From the NCBI GenBank assembly GCA_938082955.1, contig CALKDE010000245.1, positions 1 through 10,732 of the forward strand: DNA of 10,732 bases, read 5' to 3'. Under the pieces are notes generated by a model, which was given only the letters and a program-made list of their open reading frames with translations, did not search any database and was not told the DNA's origin. Source of the DNA: an uncultured Pseudomonadales bacterium (GTDB lineage Bacteria; Pseudomonadota; Gammaproteobacteria; Pseudomonadales; Pseudohongiellaceae). A program made the translations under genes and the position numbers. Shown one piece after another: positions 1-7,227 of the stretch (the first letter of the stretch is position 1; each line of letters starts with the position of its first letter).

Positions 1-352
1 GCTAATGTTTTAAAGGATTTCCATTTTTTTAAAAATTTGAGTTAAATATCAGTAACTTACATCACATAAACGTCGACAATATCACTCTACGCTTCTTAGC
101 TTTTCACATAGCTATGGCCGCCTTATTAATGAATACTTTATCAAAAAAATACGATTCGGTCGCCATAATATTCCTGGCTAATTCTATTTATAGCAGTCGC
201 TTTCTGGGCTTAGCGAAGACTTTCTTTAAAATTTAACACCCTGGCTCTTCGTCGCTTGCAGTACGCTTACACAGGAGGAAAGACGAGACTCCAAGACTTG
301 ATAGCTTTTGTAGGTGAACAGGTGAAGAGACCGAACTGATCTTGGATGATTA
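1..352. other. AT-rich region downstream of mutT, no supportable gene
   Basis: No tRNA, repeat array or recognisable protein is visible. Three weak items were seen. The first is a plus-strand frame with an ATG at 114 and stop at 234-236 (40 residues, no ribosome-binding site). The second is a minus-strand 20-residue frame from 166 to 104, with an AGGA 6 bases before its ATG. The third is a tandem AGGTGAA pair at 312-318 and 320-326. Homopolymer runs of A and T are common. The region is probably the spacer to the next transcription unit beyond the left edge. Confidence 0.5.
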
Positions 353-363
353 CGCGCAACGCG
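353..363 (-). repeat. Small hairpin directly after the mutT stop
   Basis: On the minus strand CGCG-TTG-CGCG follows the TGA stop at once, and an A-U pair could add one more base pair. The following bases (TAATCATCC) have no U run, so termination here is uncertain. Confidence 0.25.
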
Positions 364-795
364 TCAAATCTTGAACATTTTCAGTGATGGGGATTCGCTT
401 GGGCTGTTTAGTACACGAATTATGTGCTCGTTAGCCTTGGGGAAATCCGTAGGTCGAAGTTTGGAAAGTGCACGCCATTCGATGGCCTGCCCTTCTCTTC
501 CTTTCGGTATCCCGGAATATTTTTCGATACACCAAACATCCAACATTACCGTCTTGTCGCTGTATTCGTGCCTGATTTGAGTTAACGCAGTACAGGCCTG
601 CACACTGATGCCTAACTCTTCTTCAAATTCTCTGTTAAGCGCGTGCTCAACCGACTCGCCTTCTTCGACTTTACCACCAGGAAATTCCCAAAGGCCGCCT
701 TGATGAGCTTGGGTGGGACGTAGTGCAATCAATACTTCGCGCTTGTCATTGAGAAGAACCCCGACAGCAACATGGACAGTGGCGTTTTTATTCAC
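364..795 (-). CDS. mutT: MutT-type Nudix hydrolase (8-oxo-dGTP diphosphatase)
   Basis: Cytoplasmic Nudix enzyme that hydrolyses 8-oxo-dGTP to the monophosphate and so prevents A:T to C:G transversions. In 143 residues, the complete Nudix box runs from Gly41 to Ile63 (G-x5-E-x7-REFEEELGI), with the metal-binding Glu residues at 56, 59 and 60. It is preceded by GGLWEFPGGK, as in E. coli MutT. The C-terminal half, with EGQAIEW and DFPKANEHII, also matches MutT rather than other Nudix families. A short tail (about 14 residues, NSPSESPSLKMFKI) extends past the E. coli length. The start is GTG (793-795), because no ATG occurs in frame between the argJ stop and the first conserved strand. It is 9 bases after argJ with no Shine-Dalgarno sequence, which suggests translational coupling. 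The position near secA is conserved in gammaproteobacteria. Confidence 0.95.
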   Translation of the reverse strand: MNKNATVHVAVGVLLNDKREVLIALRPTQAHQGGLWEFPGGKVEEGESVEHALNREFEEELGISVQACTALTQIRHEYSDKTVMLDVWCIEKYSGIPKGREGQAIEWRALSKLRPTDFPKANEHIIRVLNSPSESPSLKMFKI

Positions 796-804
796 AACAA
801 AGTG

Positions 805-2022
805 CTAACTGCGATAGTCCGCATTGATGCGCACATACTCGCTGGAAAGGTCCGACGTCCAGACTCTTGTCCTAGCCTTCCCACGGCCAAGGTTAATTTG
901 GACTCGAACCTCGTCCTTATCCATCTCTGACTGCCCTGCTCTCTCACTATATTCAGCATCGACTGCTCCTTTGGACACTAAGAGTGTATCTCCAAGCGCC
1001 ACCGTGACGGACTCAATATCCAGATCGCTAAGACCGGCACGGCCGATAGCAGCGAGAATTCTTCCCCAATTCGGATCTGAGGCAAAAAAAGCGGTTTTAA
1101 CCAAAGGAGATTCCGCTACCGTATAGGCTACTGCCAGACATTCCTGCTCAGATGCGCCTTCATTTACCTCGATCGTTATAAATTTGCTGGCGCCTTCTGC
1201 ATCCCGAATCAAATCGGTAGCTAACTGTTCGAAAACAGCATTCAATTCAGACTGAAACTGCCTAGCTGCTTCGCTATCGGCCTCCGTAATCACTAGAGAT
1301 CCCTTACCCGTGGCAACCAACATACAACAATCATTGGTTGAGGTATCACCATCGACTGTGATTCTGTTAAATGAATTGTTTACAGCGCTATCTAAGAAAT
1401 TTTCGAGGAGAGGTGTCTCAATTTGCGCGTCTGCAAAAACATAGGCAAGCAGTGTTGCCATGTTCGGGCGAATCATGCCTGAGCCCTTCGCAAACCCGCT
1501 TATGTTTGCCTGCGAGCCGTTAGCTGTAAAGCTTGTTGATGCTAGCTTCGGCCGTGTGTCGGTTGTTAATATTCCCTGTGCTGCCGATTGCCAAGAGTCA
1601 GCAGACAATGCTTCATACAGCATAGGTAACGCTACGAGTATCTTCTCAAAAGGAAGTTGTTCGCCTATAACCCCTGTCGAAAATGGCACTACCTGCCGGG
1701 ATGAAATTTGCGCAATCTCGGCCAAGCCATCGCAACATGCTACCGCGGCAAGCTCTCCCTCAGCTCCGGTGCCCGCGTTTGCATTTCCTGTGTTGATCAA
1801 AAAATAACGACTAGCAGTATTCTTAACTCGCTCCCTAGCTATGCGAACCGGGGCGGCACAGAACGCGTTCTGAGTAAACACGCCAGCCGTTGTCGAGCCC
1901 TCCGCAATTTCAACCAAGACAAGATCGAGTCGATTAGCGTAGCGAATGTGGCTTTTCGCGGCTGCTAAACGAATCCCCTCAATAGGAATGATGCTTACCT
2001 TTCTTTCTGGACCGACTGCCAT
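805..2022 (-). CDS. argJ: Arginine biosynthesis protein ArgJ (glutamate N-acetyltransferase / ornithine acetyltransferase)
   Basis: Transfers the acetyl group from N-acetylornithine to glutamate, recycling acetyl groups in arginine synthesis; bifunctional members also use acetyl-CoA. The 405-residue precursor is of normal length. Diagnostic motifs are GVFTQNAFCAAPV (about 47-59), INTGNANAGTG (about 76-86), STGVIGEQLP (about 115-124), ILTTDTRPK (about 151-159), and the self-cleavage site KGSGMIRPNMATLLA. There, Thr190 should become the N-terminal nucleophile of the beta chain. The protein ends in the typical YVRINADYRS. The ATG at 2020-2022 has an AAGGA ribosome-binding site 7 bases upstream. 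It lies 51 bases after secA with no clear terminator, and 9 bases before mutT. Sequence alone does not settle whether it is mono- or bifunctional. Confidence 0.98.
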   Translation of the reverse strand: MAVGPERKVSIIPIEGIRLAAAKSHIRYANRLDLVLVEIAEGSTTAGVFTQNAFCAAPVRIARERVKNTASRYFLINTGNANAGTGAEGELAAVACCDGLAEIAQISSRQVVPFSTGVIGEQLPFEKILVALPMLYEALSADSWQSAAQGILTTDTRPKLASTSFTANGSQANISGFAKGSGMIRPNMATLLAYVFADAQIETPLLENFLDSAVNNSFNRITVDGDTSTNDCCMLVATGKGSLVITEADSEAARQFQSELNAVFEQLATDLIRDAEGASKFITIEVNEGASEQECLAVAYTVAESPLVKTAFFASDPNWGRILAAIGRAGLSDLDIESVTVALGDTLLVSKGAVDAEYSERAGQSEMDKDEVRVQINLGRGKARTRVWTSDLSSEYVRINADYRS

Positions 2023-2073
2023 CTTTAAATCCTTACACTGCTTTCCCCTTCTCAGACAATGGGGCGCTGACAG

Positions 2074-4842
2074 CTAACCAATTTTGCCATGGCAGACTTT
2101 ATACTTCTTGCCCGAGCCACAAGGGCAGGGATCGTTCCTTCCTACCTTAGCCATCTCTCGAATAAATGGAGCAGTCTTCTCTCCCTCTCCTTGGCCCCGA
2201 CCCACAGGTGGTGCCTCACCCGATGACGGCTCGGAGAGTGCCGATGCGGCTTGATGCTGGAAGTTCACTCTCTCTCTAGCTCGCTCCTGCTCGCGTTGTT
2301 GCTCAATAGCGTCTACCTTGTCTTCTTGTCGAATCTTAACGTGACTCAAGACCTTAACAACTTCCTGCTGCAGGTTTGTCATCAGGTCTTGAAATAGAGC
2401 GAACGCTTCCCGTTTATATTCCTGTCGCGGATTCTTGCCACCATAACTACGCAAAAATATTCCTTGTCGCAGGTGATCCATAGTCGCAAGGTGTTCCTTC
2501 CACAAACCATCCAATATCTGTAATGTAATCTGCTTCTCGAAAGCGCGCATCTTTTCACCCACTGCAGCACATTTCTCCTGGTAATTGACAGAGAGTATCT
2601 CATCAATTTTTTGCTTCAGCTGCTCTTCGTAAAGCTGGTCATCCTCATCGAGCCATTTCTGAATATCTTGCTGAGTCGAAAATTCGGTATCTATAGCTTT
2701 CTGCAATCCTTCAACATCCCATTGTTCGGGAACACTCTGAGGAGGGATGTACTCATCAACCAATTGTCCAACAACATCTGTACGCATATCTTTCAACAGC
2801 TCTGAAATATCATCACTGGCCATCAGTTCGTTACGCTGACGATAAATGATCGTGCGCTGATCATTCGCTACATTGTCATATTCAAGCAATTGTTTACGAA
2901 TATCGAAATTCCTGCCTTCAACCTTTCGCTGAGCCTTTTCAATTTGCTTCGTTACCATACCGTGCTCTATGGCTTCTCCGCGCTCCATCCCTAAGCGCCG
3001 CATAAAGTTCTTCACTCCATCGGTTGCAAAAATCCTAAGCAGGTTATCTTCCATGGACAGATAGAACCTGGAATATCCAGGATCGCCTTGTCTTCCAGAA
3101 CGACCACGCAGCTGATTATCAATACGCCTTGATTCGTGGCGCTCAGTGCCAACGATGTGTAGACCACCGGCCGCAATAACCTGATCGTGACGTAGCTGCC
3201 ACTCCGTTTTTATTTTCTCGATCTGTTCTTTGCTAGGGTTTTCTAATTCCGCAACCTCAGCTTCCCATTTCCCGCCCAATACGATATCGGTGCCACGGCC
3301 AGCCATGTTAGTAGCGATAGTCACCACCCCAGGCCTTCCTGCCTGAGCAATAATCTCCGCTTCACGCTGATGGAATTTGGCGTTGAGTACTTCATGCTCG
3401 ATTTTTTCTTTTGTGAGAAAGTTCGACAATGTTTCAGATGTATCGATAGACGCTGTGCCGACCAGTACGGGCGCGCCTTTGGCGCTCATTTCAGTAACAT
3501 CAAGAACGATTGCTTCTAATTTTTCTTCCATGGAAAGATAGATAAGGTCGTTTGCATCATCACGCACCATAGGCTGATTGGTTGGTATCACCACCACATC
3601 CAGTCCGTATATTTGCGAAAATTCGAACGCTTCCGTGTCGGCCGTACCGGTCATACCGGACAAATTATTGTACAAGCGAAAATAGTTCTGGAATGTCGTT
3701 GAAGCCAGAGTCTGACTCTCACTCTGAATTTCCAATTTTTCTTTTGCCTCTAGTGCCTGATGCAAACCCTCTGAAAGACGCCGCCCTTCCATTGTCCGAC
3801 CTGTGTGTTCATCAATCAGTACAATGCTTTTATTCTGTACTATGTACTCAATATCTCGATTAAAAAGGTTATGCGCCTTTAGGCCAGCATGTACGTGATG
3901 AAGAAGGGATAAGTTGGTCGCCGAGTAAAGTGATTCGCCCTCGGCTAGCAATTTCTTCTGAATCAGAATATCTTCAACGAATTCGTGCCCAGTTTCAGTA
4001 AGCTCGACCTGGCGACTCTTCTCATCAACCGTGAAATGACCTGACTCCTCTGGCACAAAGTTCTTGTCCATCATTTCCATCTTGGACTTTTCTGCCTTAA
4101 CTCCCTTATCCAACCTCGGAATCAACTGGTTAATAGCTTCATAGAGCTTGGAGCTATTTTCGGCGGCACCAGAAATGATCAGCGGAGTTCGTGCTTCGTC
4201 GATGAGAATTGAATCCACCTCGTCGACGATCGCAAAATTTAACTCCCTCTGCATTTTGTCATCGAGACGGAACGCCATGTTATCGCGCAAGTAATCAAAA
4301 CCAAATTCGTTGTTCGTGCCGTAGGTAATAGAGCTGTTATAAGCTTCTTTCTTTAATTCCGGCGTCTGTCCCGATCCTATGATGCCCACACTGAGGCCTA
4401 GAAACTCATACAATGGGCGCATCCAGTTCGCATCCCGCTCTGCAAGATATTCATTTACCGTAACTAGGTGAACACCTTTCTTGGTAAGGCCGTTTAGATA
4501 GGCCGGCAAGGTCGCCATGAGCGTCTTGCCCTCACCAGTTCTCATCTCTGAGATACTCCCTTCATGCAATACGATTCCACCGATCATCTGCACATCGAAA
4601 TGGCGCATCTGTAATGTTCGCTTACTCGCTTCACGAACAACGGCGAATGCTTCGGGCAGCAGCGCGTCAGTCGACTCACCGGCATCAAAGCGTTGTTTAA
4701 ATTCGTCCGTCTTGGCTTTCAACTCTTCATCGGGAAGTGCTTCTAAAGAGGCTTCAAGCTCGGTGATACGAGCTACGGTCTTTTGCAGTTTCTTCAGCTT
4801 GCGCGTGTTACTACTTCCAAATATTCTGTTTAATATGCTCAT
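2074..4842 (-). CDS. secA: Preprotein translocase ATPase SecA
   Basis: Motor ATPase that drives unfolded preproteins through the SecYEG channel. The 922 residues compare with 901 in E. coli, and the whole length aligns by eye to the known protein. Walker A is MRTGEGKT (100-107). The DEAD-like Walker B region is FAIVDEVDSILIDEARTP (about 203-220). The preprotein cross-linking domain lies at about 225-370, ending near DEHTGRTM. Second-nucleotide-domain motifs are TIATNMAGRGTDIVLGG, IGTERHESRRIDNQLRGRSGRQGD-like sequence (here with VGTERHES) and NFDIRKQLLEYDNVANDQR. The helical scaffold and wing follow. The C-terminal zinc-binding tail CPCGSGKKYKVCH (906-918, CxCx8CH) binds SecB and phospholipids. 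The linker before the tail is variable and rich in Gly, Glu and Pro. No SecM-like arrest leader is visible in the 109 bases upstream. The ribosome-binding site (AGAG) is weak. Confidence 0.99.
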   Translation of the reverse strand: MSILNRIFGSSNTRKLKKLQKTVARITELEASLEALPDEELKAKTDEFKQRFDAGESTDALLPEAFAVVREASKRTLQMRHFDVQMIGGIVLHEGSISEMRTGEGKTLMATLPAYLNGLTKKGVHLVTVNEYLAERDANWMRPLYEFLGLSVGIIGSGQTPELKKEAYNSSITYGTNNEFGFDYLRDNMAFRLDDKMQRELNFAIVDEVDSILIDEARTPLIISGAAENSSKLYEAINQLIPRLDKGVKAEKSKMEMMDKNFVPEESGHFTVDEKSRQVELTETGHEFVEDILIQKKLLAEGESLYSATNLSLLHHVHAGLKAHNLFNRDIEYIVQNKSIVLIDEHTGRTMEGRRLSEGLHQALEAKEKLEIQSESQTLASTTFQNYFRLYNNLSGMTGTADTEAFEFSQIYGLDVVVIPTNQPMVRDDANDLIYLSMEEKLEAIVLDVTEMSAKGAPVLVGTASIDTSETLSNFLTKEKIEHEVLNAKFHQREAEIIAQAGRPGVVTIATNMAGRGTDIVLGGKWEAEVAELENPSKEQIEKIKTEWQLRHDQVIAAGGLHIVGTERHESRRIDNQLRGRSGRQGDPGYSRFYLSMEDNLLRIFATDGVKNFMRRLGMERGEAIEHGMVTKQIEKAQRKVEGRNFDIRKQLLEYDNVANDQRTIIYRQRNELMASDDISELLKDMRTDVVGQLVDEYIPPQSVPEQWDVEGLQKAIDTEFSTQQDIQKWLDEDDQLYEEQLKQKIDEILSVNYQEKCAAVGEKMRAFEKQITLQILDGLWKEHLATMDHLRQGIFLRSYGGKNPRQEYKREAFALFQDLMTNLQQEVVKVLSHVKIRQEDKVDAIEQQREQERARERVNFQHQAASALSEPSSGEAPPVGRGQGEGEKTAPFIREMAKVGRNDPCPCGSGKKYKVCHGKIG

Positions 4843-4920
4843 TTTTCTCTATCAATAGGTTAATTCGATACGCTGATCTCCAACGGGAATGATGAGGGTT
4901 GCTCAGACAGACCGACAAAG

Positions 4921-4935
4921 ACCAATTAGATTGGT
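4921..4935 (-). repeat. Inverted repeat between the M23 gene and secA
   Basis: ACCAAT and ATTGGT flank a 3-base loop, starting 16 bases after the M23 stop codon. Reading with transcription, the stem is followed by CTTTGTCGG, which is too poor in U for a standard terminator. It could be a weak pause or processing hairpin, or chance in a 109-base gap. Confidence 0.3.
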
Positions 4936-4951
4936 TTTAAGCAGGGGATAA

Positions 4952-5881
4952 TTATCTTGCTGTGCGGTGTATATAGGCGGCTGGGTCGACGACTCTGCCG
5001 TTCTTGTAAACCTCAAAATGCACATGAGGCCCTGTTGAACGGCCAGTAGAACCAACTAGCGCGATGTTCTGACCCTTCATTACAATATCGCCAACGTCCA
5101 CCAATAGCTTTTCTGAGTGGGCGTAGCGTGTAGTGAACCCGTTACCGTGATTGACCTCAACCATCAAGCCGTAGCCCGATCGCGGCCCAGACCAAGTGAT
5201 GACACCTGCTGCCACGGTATTAATCTCAGCACCCGACTTGCCAGTGGTGAAGTCGATGCCACCATGGAAAGCTATGCGCCCAGTAATAGGATCAGGACGC
5301 TGGCCGAAACGCGAAGCGATCCAGGCTTTTTCTACAGGCCTGCCTGCGATGAAGACATCTGACTGAATTTTTCGATCAGTCATCAGGCCTTCGAGAATTT
5401 CGAGTTGCTGCTGACGATCTTCCAGTTGTTGCTCGAGCTGATAAACAGCGTCCATAAAACCCGCTGCTGAGTAGGACTGTGAAACACCAATCGCAGGACC
5501 ACCTATAGCAATCGGATCACTGAAATCAAATTCACCAGCATCCAAATTGGCAATAGTAGTTATACGTTCCCCAACAGCATCCAAGCGCACTAGACGCGCC
5601 TGTAACATTGCAAGCCGCATAGTTAGGGCTTCGATCTGTTGTTCCGATTCATCTTTAATTTCGGATATTTGTTCAGTCTGTATGCGAATCTGGCGCTCCC
5701 AATTTTGCGCAGACTCTTCGCTGAAGACACCGATGTTCTGAGAAACTGCGAGCCCATAACCAAAGTAGCCCAAGGCAACTGGGGCACCGAGCAGGCACAG
5801 GGAAAGGAGGCCTTTCAGCCATCCCTTAAGGACAATAGTTTTAGTGTGACCATGACGCTGGTCGACTAGGATAACTTTCAT
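4952..5881 (-). CDS. Membrane-anchored M23-family (LytM-type) metallopeptidase
   Basis: Predicted periplasmic peptidoglycan endopeptidase, anchored in the inner membrane by one N-terminal segment. In 309 residues it shows a short cytoplasmic head (1-21) and a hydrophobic span at about 22-45 (GLLSLCLLGAPVALGYFGYG). A charged, Gln/Glu-rich coiled-coil region follows at about 58-110, then a second one at about 145-165 (LEQQLEDRQQQLEIL), and an M23 domain at about 185-305. The domain keeps the full set of active-site residues: HGGID (zinc ligands His206 and Asp210), His255 in RYAHSE, and HVH (His286 and His288) in STGPHVHFE. It is therefore likely to be catalytic, unlike the degenerate EnvC and NlpD activators. 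It occupies the place that secM has in E. coli. Similar genes sit between lpxC and secA in Pseudomonas-type genomes. The exact cross-link cleaved cannot be told from sequence. No clear ribosome-binding site precedes the ATG. Confidence 0.93.
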   Translation of the reverse strand: MKVILVDQRHGHTKTIVLKGWLKGLLSLCLLGAPVALGYFGYGLAVSQNIGVFSEESAQNWERQIRIQTEQISEIKDESEQQIEALTMRLAMLQARLVRLDAVGERITTIANLDAGEFDFSDPIAIGGPAIGVSQSYSAAGFMDAVYQLEQQLEDRQQQLEILEGLMTDRKIQSDVFIAGRPVEKAWIASRFGQRPDPITGRIAFHGGIDFTTGKSGAEINTVAAGVITWSGPRSGYGLMVEVNHGNGFTTRYAHSEKLLVDVGDIVMKGQNIALVGSTGRSTGPHVHFEVYKNGRVVDPAAYIHRTAR

Positions 5882-5980
5882 TGAGTAAGCGTTGTCTCAG
5901 TAAGCCTATTAAAACTTGGGGCTAATCGAGAACTTCAACGCCCAACTATGTTTATTAAAATCAGGTAGTTAGAATAGCAC

Positions 5981-5997
5981 GGCAGAACTAGGCTGCC
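5981..5997 (-). repeat. Short inverted repeat overlapping the lpxC stop codon
   Basis: On the minus strand GGCAG and CTGCC flank a 7-base loop that contains the TAG stop. The stem is short and the following bases (GTGCTATTCT) are not a clean U tract. At best it is a weak terminator or pause site between lpxC and the M23 gene. Confidence 0.25.
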
Positions 5998-6899
5998 AAC
6001 ACTGGTTTCATATAGGAAATAGGCACATTCGTATCACTGTCAAAACTGACTATCTCCCAAGCATCCTCATTTACTTCGAGCATTCTGAGTAAAGCATTAT
6101 TCAGGGCATGTCCAGATTTATACCCCTTAAACTCGCCTATCAAACTATTGCCAAGCAGGTATAAATCTCCAATAGAATCAAGGATCTTATGCTTTACAAA
6201 CTCGTCTTCGTAGCGCAAACCATCCTCGTTCAAGACTTTATAGTCACCTACCGCGATGGCATTGTACATACTCGCACCTAATGCCAAATTCCTATTACGC
6301 AATTCCTCGAATTCATGCATGAATCCGAAGGTACGTGCACGGCTTACTTCCTTAACAAAAGAAGTGCTAGAGAAGTCGATGGTCGCGCTCTTCGTGTATT
6401 TCTTGTAGACGGGGTGATCGTAAAGAAGTGTGTAGCTGACCTTGAAGCCATCAAACGGCTCGAGACTGACCGCTTTGTCGCCATGTTCCAAATATAACGG
6501 CTTCTTTATTTTGATGAAGCGCTTTAATTCTGATTGCTCCGTGATTCCAGCAGATTGTATAAGAAAAACGAACGGGCCAGCACTGCCATCCATGATCGGC
6601 ACTTCAGGTGCACTTACATCGATAAAGGCATTGTCGATGCCCAAGCCTGACAGCGCCGACATCAAATGCTCAATAGTAGAAATTCTAACGTCATCTTTAA
6701 CCAGGCAAGTAGAGAGAGTTGTATCGCCTACATTAGATGCGCGGGCAGGAATCTGAACGGGTATATCTAGATCTACGCGGGTAAAGACGATACCAGTGTT
6801 TACTGGTGCCGGCCTAAGAGTTAGATAGACCTTCTCACCAGTGTGCAAGCCAACGCCCGTGGCGCGAATAACATTCTTCAGGGTTCTTTGTCTCAGCAT
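5988..6899 (-). CDS. lpxC: UDP-3-O-acyl-N-acetylglucosamine deacetylase LpxC
   Basis: Cytoplasmic zinc amidase that catalyses the first committed step of lipid A synthesis: removal of the N-acetyl group from UDP-3-O-acyl-GlcNAc. The 303-residue length matches the family (305 in E. coli). The N-terminal segment TLKNVIRATGVGLHTGEKV is characteristic. The motif STIEHLMSAL supplies the catalytic Glu77 and zinc ligand His78. MDGSAGPFVF is at about 103-112. HKILDSIGDLYLLG supplies zinc ligands His237 and Asp241, and SGHALNN contains the catalytic His264. The protein ends in a hydrophobic VLAA tail, which resembles the degradation-prone C-terminus of the E. coli enzyme. ATG at 6897-6899; the ribosome-binding site is weak (GAAG). 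It is followed by a 106-base gap and then the M23 peptidase gene. Confidence 0.98.
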   Translation of the reverse strand: MLRQRTLKNVIRATGVGLHTGEKVYLTLRPAPVNTGIVFTRVDLDIPVQIPARASNVGDTTLSTCLVKDDVRISTIEHLMSALSGLGIDNAFIDVSAPEVPIMDGSAGPFVFLIQSAGITEQSELKRFIKIKKPLYLEHGDKAVSLEPFDGFKVSYTLLYDHPVYKKYTKSATIDFSSTSFVKEVSRARTFGFMHEFEELRNRNLALGASMYNAIAVGDYKVLNEDGLRYEDEFVKHKILDSIGDLYLLGNSLIGEFKGYKSGHALNNALLRMLEVNEDAWEIVSFDSDTNVPISYMKPVLAA

Positions 6900-7052
6900 A
6901 GGTCTTCACATCGCGTCTTATTTAGTCGGAAAAACAGGGAAATCTGAGGCATTCGGGATGCAATGTCATGTGATATTGCGATCAAGAGTTAGTCCTATGT
7001 CTGAAACGGGTATTCCGTGTTCTACTAATTCAGCAACATTAGACTCGAGAAC

Positions 7053-7067
7053 GAGCTGTTTCAGCTC
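7053..7067 (-). repeat. Perfect 6-bp inverted repeat in the presumed lpxC leader
   Basis: The minus strand reads GAGCTG-AAA-CAGCTC, and two further G-U pairs could extend it at the base. The next bases (GTTCTCGAG) contain no U run, so this is not an intrinsic terminator. It could be a leader RNA hairpin or a protein-binding dyad. Confidence 0.45.
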
Positions 7068-7096
7068 ACAACGACGGTCTTTAAAAAAGCTTCGTC

Positions 7097-7125
7097 ATCG
7101 TAGCAAAATTCTAGGGATAACCCAA
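7097..7125 (-). promoter_or_regulatory. Candidate sigma-70 promoter for lpxC (extended -10)
   Basis: On the minus strand TTGGGT (3 of 6 to the -35 consensus) is followed after 17 bases by TACGAT (4 of 6 to the -10 consensus), which is preceded by TGC and so forms an extended -10. Initiation near 7090 would give a leader of about 190 bases before the lpxC ATG. A separate promoter here would fit the known independent transcription of lpxC in other gammaproteobacteria. The weak -35 keeps the confidence low. Confidence 0.3.
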
Positions 7126-7191
7126 TAAGGGAAAATCCGCTCACTACCCCAAATACTTGCCTTAACTAAGGCCGTTCAAAAGCGGCAGGTG

Positions 7192-7227
7192 AGAAATACC
7201 CTACAGGAACCCTGCTGTGGCATTTCT
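7192..7227 (-). terminator. Imperfect stem-loop just after ftsZ (possible weak terminator or processing site)
   Basis: In the minus-strand transcript, AGAAAU pairs with AUUUCU, followed by a G-U pair and CC/GG. Next come a 2x2 internal mismatch, an A-U pair and a bulged G, and then CAGG pairs with CCUG around a GUU loop. The structure starts 6 bases after the ftsZ stop. No run of U follows the stem (the next bases are CACCTGCC), so it is not a classical intrinsic terminator. It may instead protect the 3' end, serve as an RNase site or cause partial termination. The folding is read by eye. Confidence 0.4.

Noticed and set aside
104..166. A 20-codon minus-strand frame with AGGA six bases before its ATG
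   Set aside because: Too short and of no recognisable family, in AT-rich sequence where such matches are common. I noted it in the regional entry only.
273..278. Perfect AGGAGG on the plus strand
   Set aside because: No ATG or GTG follows at a workable distance. The nearest TTG (298) is 19 bases away and opens only 13 codons.
1460..1807. A 115-codon plus-strand open frame opposite argJ
   Set aside because: Fully inside argJ on the other strand, with no ribosome-binding site or recognisable motif.
4921..4935. Intrinsic terminator between the M23 gene and secA
   Set aside because: The stem is six A/T-rich base pairs and lacks a U tract in the direction of transcription. I kept it only as an inverted repeat.
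7110..7119. TAGGGATAA-like stretch recalling the I-SceI recognition site
   Set aside because: Only about the first ten bases match on the plus strand, the second half differs, and there is no homing-element context.
6841..7128. A 95-codon plus-strand open frame across the lpxC start and its leader
   Set aside because: It overlaps conserved lpxC codons in antisense, has no recognisable domain, and has no ribosome-binding site that I can see.
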